Of a stretch of 57,936 nucleotides of DNA, positions 9,195 to 17,840 are shown one piece after another; the first letter of the stretch is position 1; every line of letters begins with the position of its first letter. The notes beneath the pieces were generated by a model that saw only the letters and a list, made by a program, of their open reading frames with translations, made no database searches and had not been told where the DNA came from. The position numbers and the translations under genes are program-made. The DNA is from Thermococcus sp. (GTDB lineage Archaea; Methanobacteriota_B; Thermococci; Thermococcales; Thermococcaceae): the NCBI RefSeq assembly GCF_015521605.1, contig NZ_WANV01000002.1, positions 1 to 57,936 on the forward strand. Reading direction: 5' to 3'.

Positions 9195-9206
9195 AGTATT
9201 TAAACC
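9195..9206 (+). promoter_or_regulatory. TATA box of the second lipoprotein gene
   Basis: AAGTATTTAAACC lies about 45 bases before the ATG at 9247, with GGGAGGTAGTACC as ribosome site. The gene is therefore likely to have its own promoter. Confidence 0.55.
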
Positions 9207-9246
9207 TACTCGTGGATATTCTGGTGAAACCACGGGAGGTAGTACC

Positions 9247-10050
9247 ATGAAGCGGGTCACGGCACTTCTGCTGGTTGGCCTTATAGTACTGGCAAGCGGA
9301 TGTATCGGGGAGAACGTTGGCCTTACCAAGGATAAGGTCCTGAAGGCTCTGAACGACATTGAGACTGCCAGATACGACCAGAACTTTTCAATTGCCATGC
9401 ACTTCAAGGAGCCGGTAACCAACAGGACAATCAATATGACGATGTCGGGTCATGTTCTTGGAATGTTCAACAGAACCAGCGGCCTTGAAGTGGGAAACAT
9501 GACAATGAGCATGCACACGATGGGAATGAACATCACCTTTAACTGGCCGTACTTAGTCAACGGCACCTTCGTGTACTTCAAAGTTGACGGAAAATGGTAC
9601 AACGTCTCCAGCAATAATGACCTCTATACCCAGGCGAGGGGCGCACTCAACGTCGACTATATCGAGAACCTCCTGAAGAGGAAGAACGTGACCATCAAGA
9701 AGCTGGCCGATGGCTACGCCTTCCGCGTCAACGTTACCTTCTGGGAGTTCGTTAACGCCACCAACCAGACCGGCTACCTCAACGAGGCCTGGGGCAACCT
9801 CCCCGGCAACGTCACCGTGGACACGAAATCCGGGTGGATCGAGGTTCACCTCCAGGACGATGGGACTCCCGTCTTCATAGAGACGTACATGGACGTCGTG
9901 ATGAGAATAACGGGGATCTCCGAGAAACCGGTGGAGGCTCGCATGACCGTTCACCAGGAGGTCAAGCTCTCGGATGTGAACAAGCCGGTGCTGATACAGA
10001 TTCCCGCGGAAATAAAGAACGCCGGCGACTTTGATGAGATTTTCTGGTGA
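9247..10050 (+). CDS. Lipoprotein of unknown function, paralogue of the gene at 7438
   Basis: A hydrophobic signal ends in the lipobox ASGC (Cys19), followed by a short linker. The mature domain is beta-rich with many NxS/T sequons and a methionine-rich patch (NMTMSMHTMGMN, residues about 80-92). The early segment LTKDKVLKALNDIETARYD parallels FTKEQLESAVAGIKSYEYI of the lipoprotein at 7438, which supports common ancestry. It is probably a cell-surface binding or lipid-handling protein; no catalytic motif is visible. It ends 27 bases before the convergent gene at 10078. Confidence 0.75.
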   Translation: MKRVTALLLVGLIVLASGCIGENVGLTKDKVLKALNDIETARYDQNFSIAMHFKEPVTNRTINMTMSGHVLGMFNRTSGLEVGNMTMSMHTMGMNITFNWPYLVNGTFVYFKVDGKWYNVSSNNDLYTQARGALNVDYIENLLKRKNVTIKKLADGYAFRVNVTFWEFVNATNQTGYLNEAWGNLPGNVTVDTKSGWIEVHLQDDGTPVFIETYMDVVMRITGISEKPVEARMTVHQEVKLSDVNKPVLIQIPAEIKNAGDFDEIFW

Positions 10051-10077
10051 TGGCCTCTGCTGTTAGTTCTTCCCTTT

Positions 10078-10764
10078 TTATTGTCTGCCCTTGAAAACCC
10101 ACCGCATAAGGAACGGAACCCCCAGCAGGACGCCCCACGTTGCCAGGAAGCCGGAGAGATTATGGAAGCCTTCAGGGGTGTAAGAAGGCCCCGCCTGCGC
10201 TATGATGTTCAGCTCCGCCCACAGCCTCATCTCACTTTCGATCAGCCCAATCCTCTCCCGGTTGCTCTCCATGACTTCGGTGAGGATTTCCCTGCTTCCT
10301 GGGGAGAGTTCGTTTAAGTGTGCGGATATTATCCTGTTCTCCGTTTCGAACCGGGAACTCATCCTGGCACAGAAGTCGGAGTTGTTGTGATACGCCGCCA
10401 TCCATCCGTTCTCCCTGCTCTTTTCCACGATTTCCTCAGCGTTCTTGAGTGGAACCCTGCCGATCATGGATATAAGCCTCTCTCCGTCTCGTGAAACGGC
10501 GACCCTTATTTTTTCGTCCCTGAGAAACTCCTCCAGCCTTGCGGCATCCTCGCTGTTTCTCACCGTGATGTATACGTCCACCGTGTTGCAGAGCCCGTAC
10601 CACGAGGCGTTTTCTTCCCCCATCCTCTCAAGCTCATCCATCGCAGCGATCTGTTCACGGGCCAGAGACGTTTCCTTATAGTACGCGCCGATGAATATTG
10701 AGCCTAAGATTATGAAGATTACGAAGGGAGCCATCGCGAGTATCAGCTCTCTCTTTCTTTCCAT
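10078..10764 (-). CDS. Hypothetical membrane protein with two terminal membrane helices
   Basis: I do not recognise it. A membrane helix at residues 7-27 is followed by an extracytoplasmic domain of about 170 residues with helical segments (ARLEEFLRDEKI, FETENRIISAHLNELSPG), and a second helix close to the C-terminus (LSGFLATWGVLLGVPFLMRWVF). Start 10764 follows GGTGATGGT and overlaps the end of the upstream gene by 22 bases, so the two are one operon. The paired layout and topology suggest subunits of one membrane complex. Confidence 0.72.
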   Translation of the reverse strand: MERKRELILAMAPFVIFIILGSIFIGAYYKETSLAREQIAAMDELERMGEENASWYGLCNTVDVYITVRNSEDAARLEEFLRDEKIRVAVSRDGERLISMIGRVPLKNAEEIVEKSRENGWMAAYHNNSDFCARMSSRFETENRIISAHLNELSPGSREILTEVMESNRERIGLIESEMRLWAELNIIAQAGPSYTPEGFHNLSGFLATWGVLLGVPFLMRWVFKGRQ

Positions 10765-11414
10765 ACCATCACCAGCTCGATCACTCCGGTGAGGACGACA
10801 CCGGCCCACAGGGCCGCCATCAGGGGTACATTGCTCTTCGTCTTCACCGGGTACACTAGGATTATGCGGGCGAAGGTTGCGTTGCACATCAGTTCTTTCT
10901 GGTCCGGTTCAAGGAGCTCCTCCAATTCGACGGTGCGGTTGTGGATGAACTCCCTCTCAGTGGGGTCACCAACCAGGTTCTCCAGCTCGCGATAGGCTTC
11001 CAGCTCCTTTCTCAGCCGGTTCCGGTCCAGGTTGACAGGCTTTAGCTCAATGTTTCCCCAAGGGTGGCATGTGTTTGGAAGTGCGGAGTAAAACTCGCTC
11101 CTGTTGAAGACCACGACATCGGTTTCGCCGTAGCCATCGGTGAGCTCTATCGAGAAGTGCGGGAACCTGTCGAGTGCGGTTATAGTTCTGTTCAGCTCCC
11201 AATCCGAGTGGACGTGGCACGTGACGATGACCCTCTCGGCGGGCTCGCAGAGGTATGGCTCCGTTACGTTGTGCTCTTCGAGCTCCTCCGTGAAGTCTCC
11301 GAGATTGGAATCCAGAGTCAGCCGGGGAGGAGGGACGTACCTCACCGGCGATACCATTGCAGAGGCCAGCATCAGGACAATGGCCGTGAGAACGAGGAGC
11401 GGGCCCCACCTCAT
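10743..11414 (-). CDS. Hypothetical membrane protein (223 aa)
   Basis: I do not recognise it. It has an N-terminal hydrophobic helix (residues 4-22), an extracytoplasmic region with at least four cysteines (LCEP, VTCHVH, NTCHP, LMCNA) and several N-glycosylation sequons, and a C-terminal helix (VPLMAALWAGVVLTGVIELVMVW). The even cysteine number outside the membrane suggests disulfides. The start at 11414 follows GGTGGGGAT. It overlaps the downstream membrane gene, which has the same two-ended topology. Confidence 0.7.
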   Translation of the reverse strand: MRWGPLLVLTAIVLMLASAMVSPVRYVPPPRLTLDSNLGDFTEELEEHNVTEPYLCEPAERVIVTCHVHSDWELNRTITALDRFPHFSIELTDGYGETDVVVFNRSEFYSALPNTCHPWGNIELKPVNLDRNRLRKELEAYRELENLVGDPTEREFIHNRTVELEELLEPDQKELMCNATFARIILVYPVKTKSNVPLMAALWAGVVLTGVIELVMVWKERES

Positions 11415-11456
11415 ATCCCCACCATATGGAGTAAAAGAGGAGAAGCTTAAAAGGCT

Positions 11457-12203
11457 TTACCTGAGCCCAATGGTTTTGAGATACCCCATCATCCTTTCCA
11501 CATCGTTCGCTATCACAACTTCGAACAGCCCTTTGAGCTTGGCCAGATTGTCGTCTTTGTAGAACAGGACGTCGTTTTCGGTCCAGAGCACCACCCTGAG
11601 GCCGAGGGAGCGTGCCCATCCAATCGCCTGCACGGTCTTCTCGAAGCCTATTATGGGTATCGCCTCCATGGGCACGTTTATCGACCAGAGGCCGAGCTCC
11701 GCCTTCAGCTTTGGAATCAGCGGGACGACCTCTTCGCGGTCTATGAGGAGGCCCATCACGGTGTCTCCGTCGTGCTTCCGATACTCCCTGAGTGCTTCTA
11801 TGATGAAGGATGATATCATGACTCTCTCCGGGTTGTTCCCGGCCACGATTTTGGCAACTTCCCTCGCCGTGTCGGGGTCTTTGAGCTCGATGTTGACCAG
11901 AGCGTCCCGGGGGAGGACTTCAAAAACTTCCTCAAGCGTTGGAATTTTCTCCCCCATTCCAATATCCGCCTTCTTGAGGTCTTCCAGCGTCATGTCCTTC
12001 TGTCTTCCGTTCATGTTGCTCGTCCTGTCGATGCTCTCGTCGTGCATGACGATGACCTTTCCGTCCTTGGTCAGCCACACGTCCAATTCAATCCCATCCG
12101 CGCCGGCTTCGATGGCCTTCCTGAAGGCCAGGAGGCTGTTCTCCGGATAGGCACTCATATAGCCCCTGTGCCCGAGGACGATAACACTACTGCGTTCCCA
12201 CAT
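11457..12203 (-). CDS. Glycerophosphodiester phosphodiesterase
   Basis: It hydrolyses glycerophosphodiesters to glycerol phosphate and an alcohol. The family motifs are intact: [15 protein letters not shown] near the N-terminus (catalytic His, Arg), [12 protein letters not shown] (metal-binding Glu and Asp) and [14 protein letters not shown] (second catalytic His). Length is normal at about 248 residues with no signal peptide, so it acts in the cytosol. The ATG at 12203 is preferred because GGGAGG lies 8 bases before it; an ATG at 12209 is in frame. It overlaps the upstream paralogue by 17 bases, and the tandem pair is probably one transcript. Confidence 0.92.
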   Translation of the reverse strand: MWERSSVIVLGHRGYMSAYPENSLLAFRKAIEAGADGIELDVWLTKDGKVIVMHDESIDRTSNMNGRQKDMTLEDLKKADIGMGEKIPTLEEVFEVLPRDALVNIELKDPDTAREVAKIVAGNNPERVMISSFIIEALREYRKHDGDTVMGLLIDREEVVPLIPKLKAELGLWSINVPMEAIPIIGFEKTVQAIGWARSLGLRVVLWTENDVLFYKDDNLAKLKGLFEVVIANDVERMMGYLKTIGLR

Positions 12204-12924
12204 GTGCATCGCCTCCCTCTGGTAGACTTCCGACGTAAAAACTTTTCCTCAGCCTTGCGGGGTCATCGGAGATAATGGCATCGGCCAGAGGCAGTAGCCT
12301 TGGAACCCACACCCTCTCGTCCATCCGGTAGTTCCACAGGTAAACCTTCAGCCTGCGCCTCCTGAGGGCCCGCAAAAGCACCAGCAGCGGCCGGTAGCCG
12401 ATGTACGAGACCGCGTCTATCGGCACGTGGACTGAGGTTACTTCCCTGAGACGCGGTATCCATAGAACCGAGGAATATCCGACTATTGAGAGCCCCACCC
12501 TGCATCCCGGGCACTCCCTGAGGACGGCCCTAACTATCTCCGGGCTCTCCGAAGAGAACACGGTGTTTTCAGTGGCACGATGTCTTTCGACGAGTCTGAT
12601 TGTGCTCCCAACGGCATCAATCTCCTTGATGTCAGCGTTAAGAAGAGCCCCGGGAAATGAGCGCAGAACTTCCTTGACTGTTGGAACCAGGTTCCCCAGT
12701 GGGTGCAGTCTCCTCAGCTCCCTCAAGCTCAGCGCCCTTAGCCTGTACCGCGAGCCGTTTGCCTGAAAGGAACAGCCGTGGTGGATCACGAGCTTTCCAT
12801 CTCCGGTCATCCTGACGTCGAATTCTATCCCATCTGCGTATTTGAGCGCCCTCCTGAATGCGGGGAGAGTGTTTTCGAGCCTTCCCCTGCACCCTCTGTG
12901 CCCTAAGATGCTTGGTCGCCCCAT
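12187..12924 (-). CDS. Divergent glycerophosphodiester phosphodiesterase paralogue
   Basis: It has the family frame: [26 protein letters not shown] and [14 protein letters not shown]. In the last motif the usual HD is HG and the following Arg is lost, while the catalytic His aligns, so activity may be altered. Three cysteines and a highly basic C-terminal half ([15 protein letters not shown]) distinguish it from the downstream paralogue. The overlap of 17 bases with that gene indicates an operon. The start encoding [11 protein letters not shown] puts the first motif where the family has it. Confidence 0.85.
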   Translation of the reverse strand: MGRPSILGHRGCRGRLENTLPAFRRALKYADGIEFDVRMTGDGKLVIHHGCSFQANGSRYRLRALSLRELRRLHPLGNLVPTVKEVLRSFPGALLNADIKEIDAVGSTIRLVERHRATENTVFSSESPEIVRAVLRECPGCRVGLSIVGYSSVLWIPRLREVTSVHVPIDAVSYIGYRPLLVLLRALRRRRLKVYLWNYRMDERVWVPRLLPLADAIISDDPARLRKSFYVGSLPEGGDAHVGTQ

Positions 12925-12954
12925 CCCCGGTCCCTAATCACCTGAAGACCGAAA

Positions 12955-12966
12955 ATCCTTATAAGC
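12955..12966 (+). promoter_or_regulatory. Probable TATA box of the first MFS gene
   Basis: ATCCTTATAAGC lies about 50 bases before the ATG at 13012, with GGGTGATGAAC as ribosome site. It also separates the plus-strand carriers from the minus-strand phosphodiesterases. Confidence 0.5.
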
Positions 12967-13011
12967 TAAGCGGTTTAGTTCATTGGGGACTAAAATAGTA
13001 GGGTGATGAAC

Positions 13012-14337
13012 ATGGTAGAGTTCAAGTACAGCAGGATATTCCTCCTCGGTTTTGGCTTCTTTGGGATAAGCATAATATGGGCACTGTACAACGCCTACGT
13101 GCCAATATTCCTGCAGGACACCTTCCACCTCAGCAAAACAGTGACCGGCTTCATAATGACCATCGACAACCTGTTCGCGGTTCTCCTGCTTCCATTCCTG
13201 GGCGCGCTGAGCGACATGACGCGGACAAGATTGGGGCGTAGAAAGCCCTACATACTCCTTGGGGCGCCCTCTGCCGCGATAATGTTTGCGCTCATACCGG
13301 TTTCAAGGATGTATGAGAGCCTTGCCCTCTTCATGGGAACGATAATCTTCATGAACTTCTTCATGGCCCTGTTCCGCTCTCCGGTTGTTGCCTTTATGCC
13401 TGACATAACCCCGAGTGAAAAGAGAAGCCAGGCCAACGGGATAATAAACTTTATGGGTGGCCTCGGAGCTTTGCTCGCCTACTTCGGCGGAAAGATCCTC
13501 TATGATATGAACTATGCCTACCCGTTCTACTTCGGTGCGGCGATAATGCTCCTCGCCAACCTCCTCGTTGTTCTCTTCGTCCCCGAGCCGGAGGAATACC
13601 GCGTTCCCGGAAAGAAGCTCAATATACGAAAACTCCTGGCGGAAACATCCCACAAGAGCTTCGGCGAGCTCAAGGAGAATCTTAAGGACGTCTTCGCCAG
13701 CCACGAGAGGAGCCTACTCGCGATACTTTTGGCCATATTCCTCTGGTTCATAGCCTTCAACTCCCTGGAAACCTTCTTCACAAGCTATGCCAAGTACTAC
13801 CTCGGCATTGAGGAGAGCACCGGCGCGTTCATGCTCGGCCTCTTTTCCCTCAGTTTCATGATCTTTGCAATTCCCGCCGGTTTCATCGGTGCCAGACTGG
13901 GCAGGAGGCGGACGATAACGCTCGGATTGATAGTGATAGTCGCAATACTCATAGCGGCCTACCTTGTTGGTGAGGGCCAGAAGCCAGAATCCAGCGCCTT
14001 GACGGATCCTGTCGTGATGACCTTCATGGGACTGTTCTTCGTGGGCGGCATGGGTTGGGCCATGGTCAACGTGAACTCACTGCCGATGGTAGTTGATATG
14101 ACCACGGAGGAGAAGCTTGGCGGCTACACAGGACTCTACTACTTCTTCAGCCAGGCGGCGAACTTGGTTGCACCCCCGCTGGCAGGGGCCTTCCTTGACC
14201 TCATCGGATACAGGACGCTGATACCGTTCTCGATAGCCTTCTTCATCCTGTCGGCAGTAGCGATGCAGTTCGTCAGGCGTGGAGACATCGTCCGGCGTAA
14301 GGGTGACATACTGGACTACGTTCCGGATATGGACTAA
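13012..14337 (+). CDS. MFS transporter (sugar-carrier-like, first of a pair)
   Basis: This is a polytopic protein of about 12 membrane helices. The loop between helices 2 and 3 reads SDMTRTRLGRRKPYILLG, the D-x-GRR-P signature found in SLC45/GPH-like sugar carriers. A second GARLGRRRT loop follows helix 8, consistent with two six-helix halves. The substrate is unknown; a sugar or glycoside is inferred from family resemblance only. The ATG at 13012 follows GGGTGATGAAC, and upstream in-frame GTG and ATG codons lack spacing. A second carrier and a hydrolase follow on the same strand. Confidence 0.82.
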   Translation: MVEFKYSRIFLLGFGFFGISIIWALYNAYVPIFLQDTFHLSKTVTGFIMTIDNLFAVLLLPFLGALSDMTRTRLGRRKPYILLGAPSAAIMFALIPVSRMYESLALFMGTIIFMNFFMALFRSPVVAFMPDITPSEKRSQANGIINFMGGLGALLAYFGGKILYDMNYAYPFYFGAAIMLLANLLVVLFVPEPEEYRVPGKKLNIRKLLAETSHKSFGELKENLKDVFASHERSLLAILLAIFLWFIAFNSLETFFTSYAKYYLGIEESTGAFMLGLFSLSFMIFAIPAGFIGARLGRRRTITLGLIVIVAILIAAYLVGEGQKPESSALTDPVVMTFMGLFFVGGMGWAMVNVNSLPMVVDMTTEEKLGGYTGLYYFFSQAANLVAPPLAGAFLDLIGYRTLIPFSIAFFILSAVAMQFVRRGDIVRRKGDILDYVPDMD

Positions 14338-14430
14338 AATTCTTTCATTTTTTGTCCTTTTTAGCCCGTTGAACCGAAAAAGTAAAAACTTCCTTTTGAC
14401 ATAAACCTGTCAAAATAAGGGGGTGAAACC

Positions 14431-15735
14431 GTGAAGAGAAAGGGCTTCAGCTGGGGCGTTGTTCTCGGTCTTGCCCTGTTGGGCTTCAGCAGGAGCACGG
14501 GGTGGGCACTCAACAAGGGACTATCGTTCCCACTGCTCTCCAGTTACACCGGTTCGGCCTTTGTTAAGGGGACCATCCTGGCCGTTGAGGGCTTTATCGG
14601 CCTCTTCATACCTGTCCTCCTCGGTTACTACAGCGATACACTCAAATCAAAGCACGGCAGGAGGAGACCCTTTATAATGGCGGGAGGCCTTCTGGCCGGA
14701 ATCGCGGCGCTGATGATATACACGGGCTACGCCATGGGGGTGCCCCTCTGGGGCTTCGCCCTGACGTTGGGTTTCTTCTATCTCTCGATGCACCTCTACA
14801 CCGCCCAGTACCGCGCCCTGATGCCGGATACAATCGAAAGCGGTCAGAGGGGGAAGGCAAGCGGCGTTATCACACTCCTTGAATGGGCCGGCAATCTCTT
14901 CCTGTTCGGTCTGGCGGGATTCCTGATAGCGAAGGCGGTCGCAGAAACCGGAGAAAACGAGGGAATAAAGGCACTGGCCCAGACACCCTATCTAAAGATT
15001 CCCTTCCTTGTAACCGCGGTCTTCCTCATAGGTGCGGCCCTCTTCGTGTACTTTATCGTCAGGGAGCCCGAAGCTCCCGAAATCGAGGAGGATGAGAGCC
15101 TCTGGAAGTACCTCAAGAGCATCGTTGAGAACCGCGATTTCCTCAAGTTCTACGCGGCACAGACGCTCTGGTGGATGAGCTTCGAGTTCATAGCCATATT
15201 CCTCTATGGAATCCTCGCCTATATCCTCTACGGCTCGGCGACCGAGGAAAACATCAAAGCCGTTACCTCCCTCGGCCTCTACCTCATGGCGCTCTTCAAC
15301 ATAACGGTTCTCCTCGGGGCCCTCCCGGGGGGTATAATCTACGACAAACTCGGAAGGCGCCTGAGCATAATCCTCGGGGGAATTATATTTGCCCTCCCCC
15401 AGCTCTGGGGATGGTTCATAAAGAGCCAGACGGAGATAGTGATTGCCCTTGGAGTCGCAGGATTGGGCTGGGGAGTGCTCATGGCGGCTTCGTACCCTGT
15501 AATCGGCGACCTGCTCACGAAATTCGAGAGGGAAGCATTTACCGGGAGGTATTACGGCTTTTTTGAGGCCACGCGCTCCCTCCCGGTTCTGCTCGCGGGG
15601 GTCATCGGCGGTGCAATAGTTGACCTCGCCGGTGAGAACTACAGGGTGCTCTTCCCGATCGGGGCCCTGCTAGTCCTCCTGGCGATGCCGATGATATGGT
15701 ACATGAGAAACCTCGATGTGGTAAAGGAGGGTTGA
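14431..15735 (+). CDS. MFS transporter (sugar-carrier-like, second of a pair)
   Basis: About 12 membrane helices with the loop SDTLKSKHGRRRPFIMAGG after helix 2, the same D-x-GRR-P signature as its neighbour at 13012, and YDKLGRRLSI in the second half. It resembles SLC45/GPH-type carriers, with an unknown substrate. It starts with GTG after GGGGTGAAACC. The stop lies two bases before the hydrolase ATG, so carrier and hydrolase are probably co-translated, and the hydrolase may act on the imported compound. Confidence 0.82.
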   Translation: MKRKGFSWGVVLGLALLGFSRSTGWALNKGLSFPLLSSYTGSAFVKGTILAVEGFIGLFIPVLLGYYSDTLKSKHGRRRPFIMAGGLLAGIAALMIYTGYAMGVPLWGFALTLGFFYLSMHLYTAQYRALMPDTIESGQRGKASGVITLLEWAGNLFLFGLAGFLIAKAVAETGENEGIKALAQTPYLKIPFLVTAVFLIGAALFVYFIVREPEAPEIEEDESLWKYLKSIVENRDFLKFYAAQTLWWMSFEFIAIFLYGILAYILYGSATEENIKAVTSLGLYLMALFNITVLLGALPGGIIYDKLGRRLSIILGGIIFALPQLWGWFIKSQTEIVIALGVAGLGWGVLMAASYPVIGDLLTKFEREAFTGRYYGFFEATRSLPVLLAGVIGGAIVDLAGENYRVLFPIGALLVLLAMPMIWYMRNLDVVKEG

Positions 15736-15737
15736 AC

Positions 15738-16607
15738 ATGGTCTGGCTTGGTGTTTTAATTTTTATCCTTCTGGCTTTCATCGCATTTTCGGCTTTTGTT
15801 GCATACAAGATGGCCAAACCGCCACGCTTTGTGGGGAACTGGACGCCCAGAGACTTTGGCTTTGGCTACGAGGACGTTGAGTTCACGACCGAAGATGGCT
15901 TGAGGCTCAGCGGCTGGTGGATAGACAACGGGAGCGATAAGACCGTTCTCCCGCTCCATGGATACACCAGGAGCAGGTGGGACGAGGTTTACATGAGGGA
16001 TACCGTTGAGTTCCTGCTCGGGGAGGGCTACAACGTTCTGGCCTTTGACTTCAGGGCCCACGGGAAGAGTGGGGGGAAGTACACGACGGTGGGAGACAAG
16101 GAACTGCTCGATGTTAAGGCGGCCGTTAAGTGGTTGAAGGATAACCACCCCGAGCGGGCTCGGAGGATTGCACTGGTAGGGTTCTCGATGGGTGGAATCG
16201 TTACGATACGCGCCCTCTCTGAGATTGAAGAGGTCTGCTGTGGGGTGGCTGACAGTCCGCCCATGTACCTTGACAGGACCGGCGCCAGGGGACTCAAATA
16301 CTTTGCAAAGCTTCCCGAATGGCTCCACATCTTTGTCCGTCCGTTCACAAAGCTCTTCAGCGGTGGCGAGGAGGTACACCCCATAGAATACGCTGACAGA
16401 GTCAGAAAGCCCCTCCTCCTCATAGCCGGTGAAAGCGATCCCCTGGTGAAGGTCGAGGAGGTAAGGGAGTTCCACGAGAGAAACAGGAGGCTGAACCCCC
16501 ACGTTGAGCTGTGGGTGACCGATGCCCCCCATGTCAGAACGCTCAAACTCCACCCGGAGGAGTGGAAAAAGAAAGTTGGGGAGTTTCTCAGGAAGTTTCT
16601 GGCGTAG
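15738..16607 (+). CDS. Alpha/beta hydrolase with N-terminal membrane anchor
   Basis: The N-terminal hydrophobic helix (residues 3-22) is followed by an alpha/beta hydrolase domain. The oxyanion loop is LHGYTRSRW, the nucleophile elbow GFSMGG, the acid GESDPLV and the histidine DAPHVRT, so the triad is complete. It is probably a membrane-bound esterase or peptidase of the BAAT/DLH-like group; the substrate is unknown. ATG 15738 follows GGAGGGTTGAAC and lies two bases after the carrier stop. The gene ends 16 bases before the convergent ABC permease. Confidence 0.83.
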   Translation: MVWLGVLIFILLAFIAFSAFVAYKMAKPPRFVGNWTPRDFGFGYEDVEFTTEDGLRLSGWWIDNGSDKTVLPLHGYTRSRWDEVYMRDTVEFLLGEGYNVLAFDFRAHGKSGGKYTTVGDKELLDVKAAVKWLKDNHPERARRIALVGFSMGGIVTIRALSEIEEVCCGVADSPPMYLDRTGARGLKYFAKLPEWLHIFVRPFTKLFSGGEEVHPIEYADRVRKPLLLIAGESDPLVKVEEVREFHERNRRLNPHVELWVTDAPHVRTLKLHPEEWKKKVGEFLRKFLA

Positions 16608-16622
16608 TCTCTTTCCCTGTTT

Positions 16623-17840
16623 TTATCCCAGTCTCTTTATCGCCCAGTTGTAGAGAACCACCGCTATCAGGAGCATCCCAAAGGCGCTCCCAGCCACCCA
16701 CACAATGCTGGGCAGGATTTCGCTTGCCGGTCTGTGGTAGAGCTCCAGCAGGCGGAGGCTCTTCAGCGCGGTTCCGAGCGGGAAGTAGTTCGCTATGGGC
16801 TTCGCCCACTCGGGCAGTATGCTCGCAGGGATGACGATGCCGGCCAGGAAAAGCAGGGGCATCGATATGAGGTTGACTATCGCGTTCGTGGCCTTTATGC
16901 TCCTCGTGCCCATGGCTATCGCCAGCCCGAGGCTCATTGAGAAGACCGCCGCGAGGAATATTATGAGCCAGCCGAGAGCGCTCGGAAAGACCGTCTCCCC
17001 GAAGACCAGCTTTGCGTAACCTATTCCGATGAGTATGCTCACGGTTATGACGATGAATGTCGAGAGCATCTTTCCGGCCAGGAAGTCCCACGCAGTTGCC
17101 GGCGAGGCCGCTATGCGCCTCAGAGTCCCGTGCTCTATCTCTTCAAGCGTTCCGGAGCCTATCATGAGCATCGTGGCGAAGAGGAACTGAATCCCGATGA
17201 AACTCGTGACGTAGAACTGAATGGCGGAGGGGGATTCTCCCCTGACTTCCCTCTCTTCAAGCTCAAGTGGGTTCGCAAGACCGATGAGGTACCTCCTGAA
17301 ATCATCGATGGTGAGGTTTGCCGGGATGTACTTTTCCATGTAGCTCAGGGTGATGTTGAGCTTCCTCTCGCTCATCTCCTTCTCGAACTCTGAGAAGAAG
17401 CCCTTGATGACGCCGCTCACTATCTGGTAGTTCTGGGGGTCGCTCCTGTCAAAGTAGACGTAGACCCTCGCCTGAAGGCCGCTGGAAACGTTCTCCCCGA
17501 AGCCCCGCGGGAACACAAGAAGGGCATCTATCCTTCCTGTTCTAACGGCATCTACACCCGAGCTCTCGTTGGGGTATCTCTCGATGTTAAAAACTTGGGC
17601 GTTCTCCATTGTCACGTTTTCCATGACGTTAACGATATCCCGCGCGGTAAAAGCGGCGCTCTCGTTGAAGTATACGACGCCGACGTCAACTGTTATAGGC
17701 GGGCTGTGGCCGCCCCAGATTCCTCCGAGCAGGGTGATCCACATGAGCGGGAATACGAATATCCAGAAGAGGGCCATCTTCTCCCTTCTGGTTTCCCTCA
17801 AATCCTTGCCGATTATGGCCCTGATGGCTCTGGCTTTCAT
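16623..17840 (-). CDS. ABC-2 type transporter permease
   Basis: This has one N-terminal membrane helix after a cytosolic KDLRETRREKMALFW segment, an extracytoplasmic loop of about 170 residues, and a C-terminal block of five to six helices, the normal plan of ABC-2 permeases. The signature helix region ATMLMIGSGTLEEIEHGTLRRIAASPATAWDFLAGK is typical of the drug/lipid export branch (only part quoted here is needed: LEEIEHGTLRRIAASP). It works with the ATPase just upstream, whose stop overlaps this start by four bases. Export of a lipid, drug or peptide is inferred. Confidence 0.88.
   Translation of the reverse strand: MKARAIRAIIGKDLRETRREKMALFWIFVFPLMWITLLGGIWGGHSPPITVDVGVVYFNESAAFTARDIVNVMENVTMENAQVFNIERYPNESSGVDAVRTGRIDALLVFPRGFGENVSSGLQARVYVYFDRSDPQNYQIVSGVIKGFFSEFEKEMSERKLNITLSYMEKYIPANLTIDDFRRYLIGLANPLELEEREVRGESPSAIQFYVTSFIGIQFLFATMLMIGSGTLEEIEHGTLRRIAASPATAWDFLAGKMLSTFIVITVSILIGIGYAKLVFGETVFPSALGWLIIFLAAVFSMSLGLAIAMGTRSIKATNAIVNLISMPLLFLAGIVIPASILPEWAKPIANYFPLGTALKSLRLLELYHRPASEILPSIVWVAGSAFGMLLIAVVLYNWAIKRLG

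Noticed and set aside
10020-10070. C/D box guide RNA at the end of the second lipoprotein gene (TGATGAG, GTGATGG)
   Set aside because: No D box (CTGA) or terminal stem is in place.
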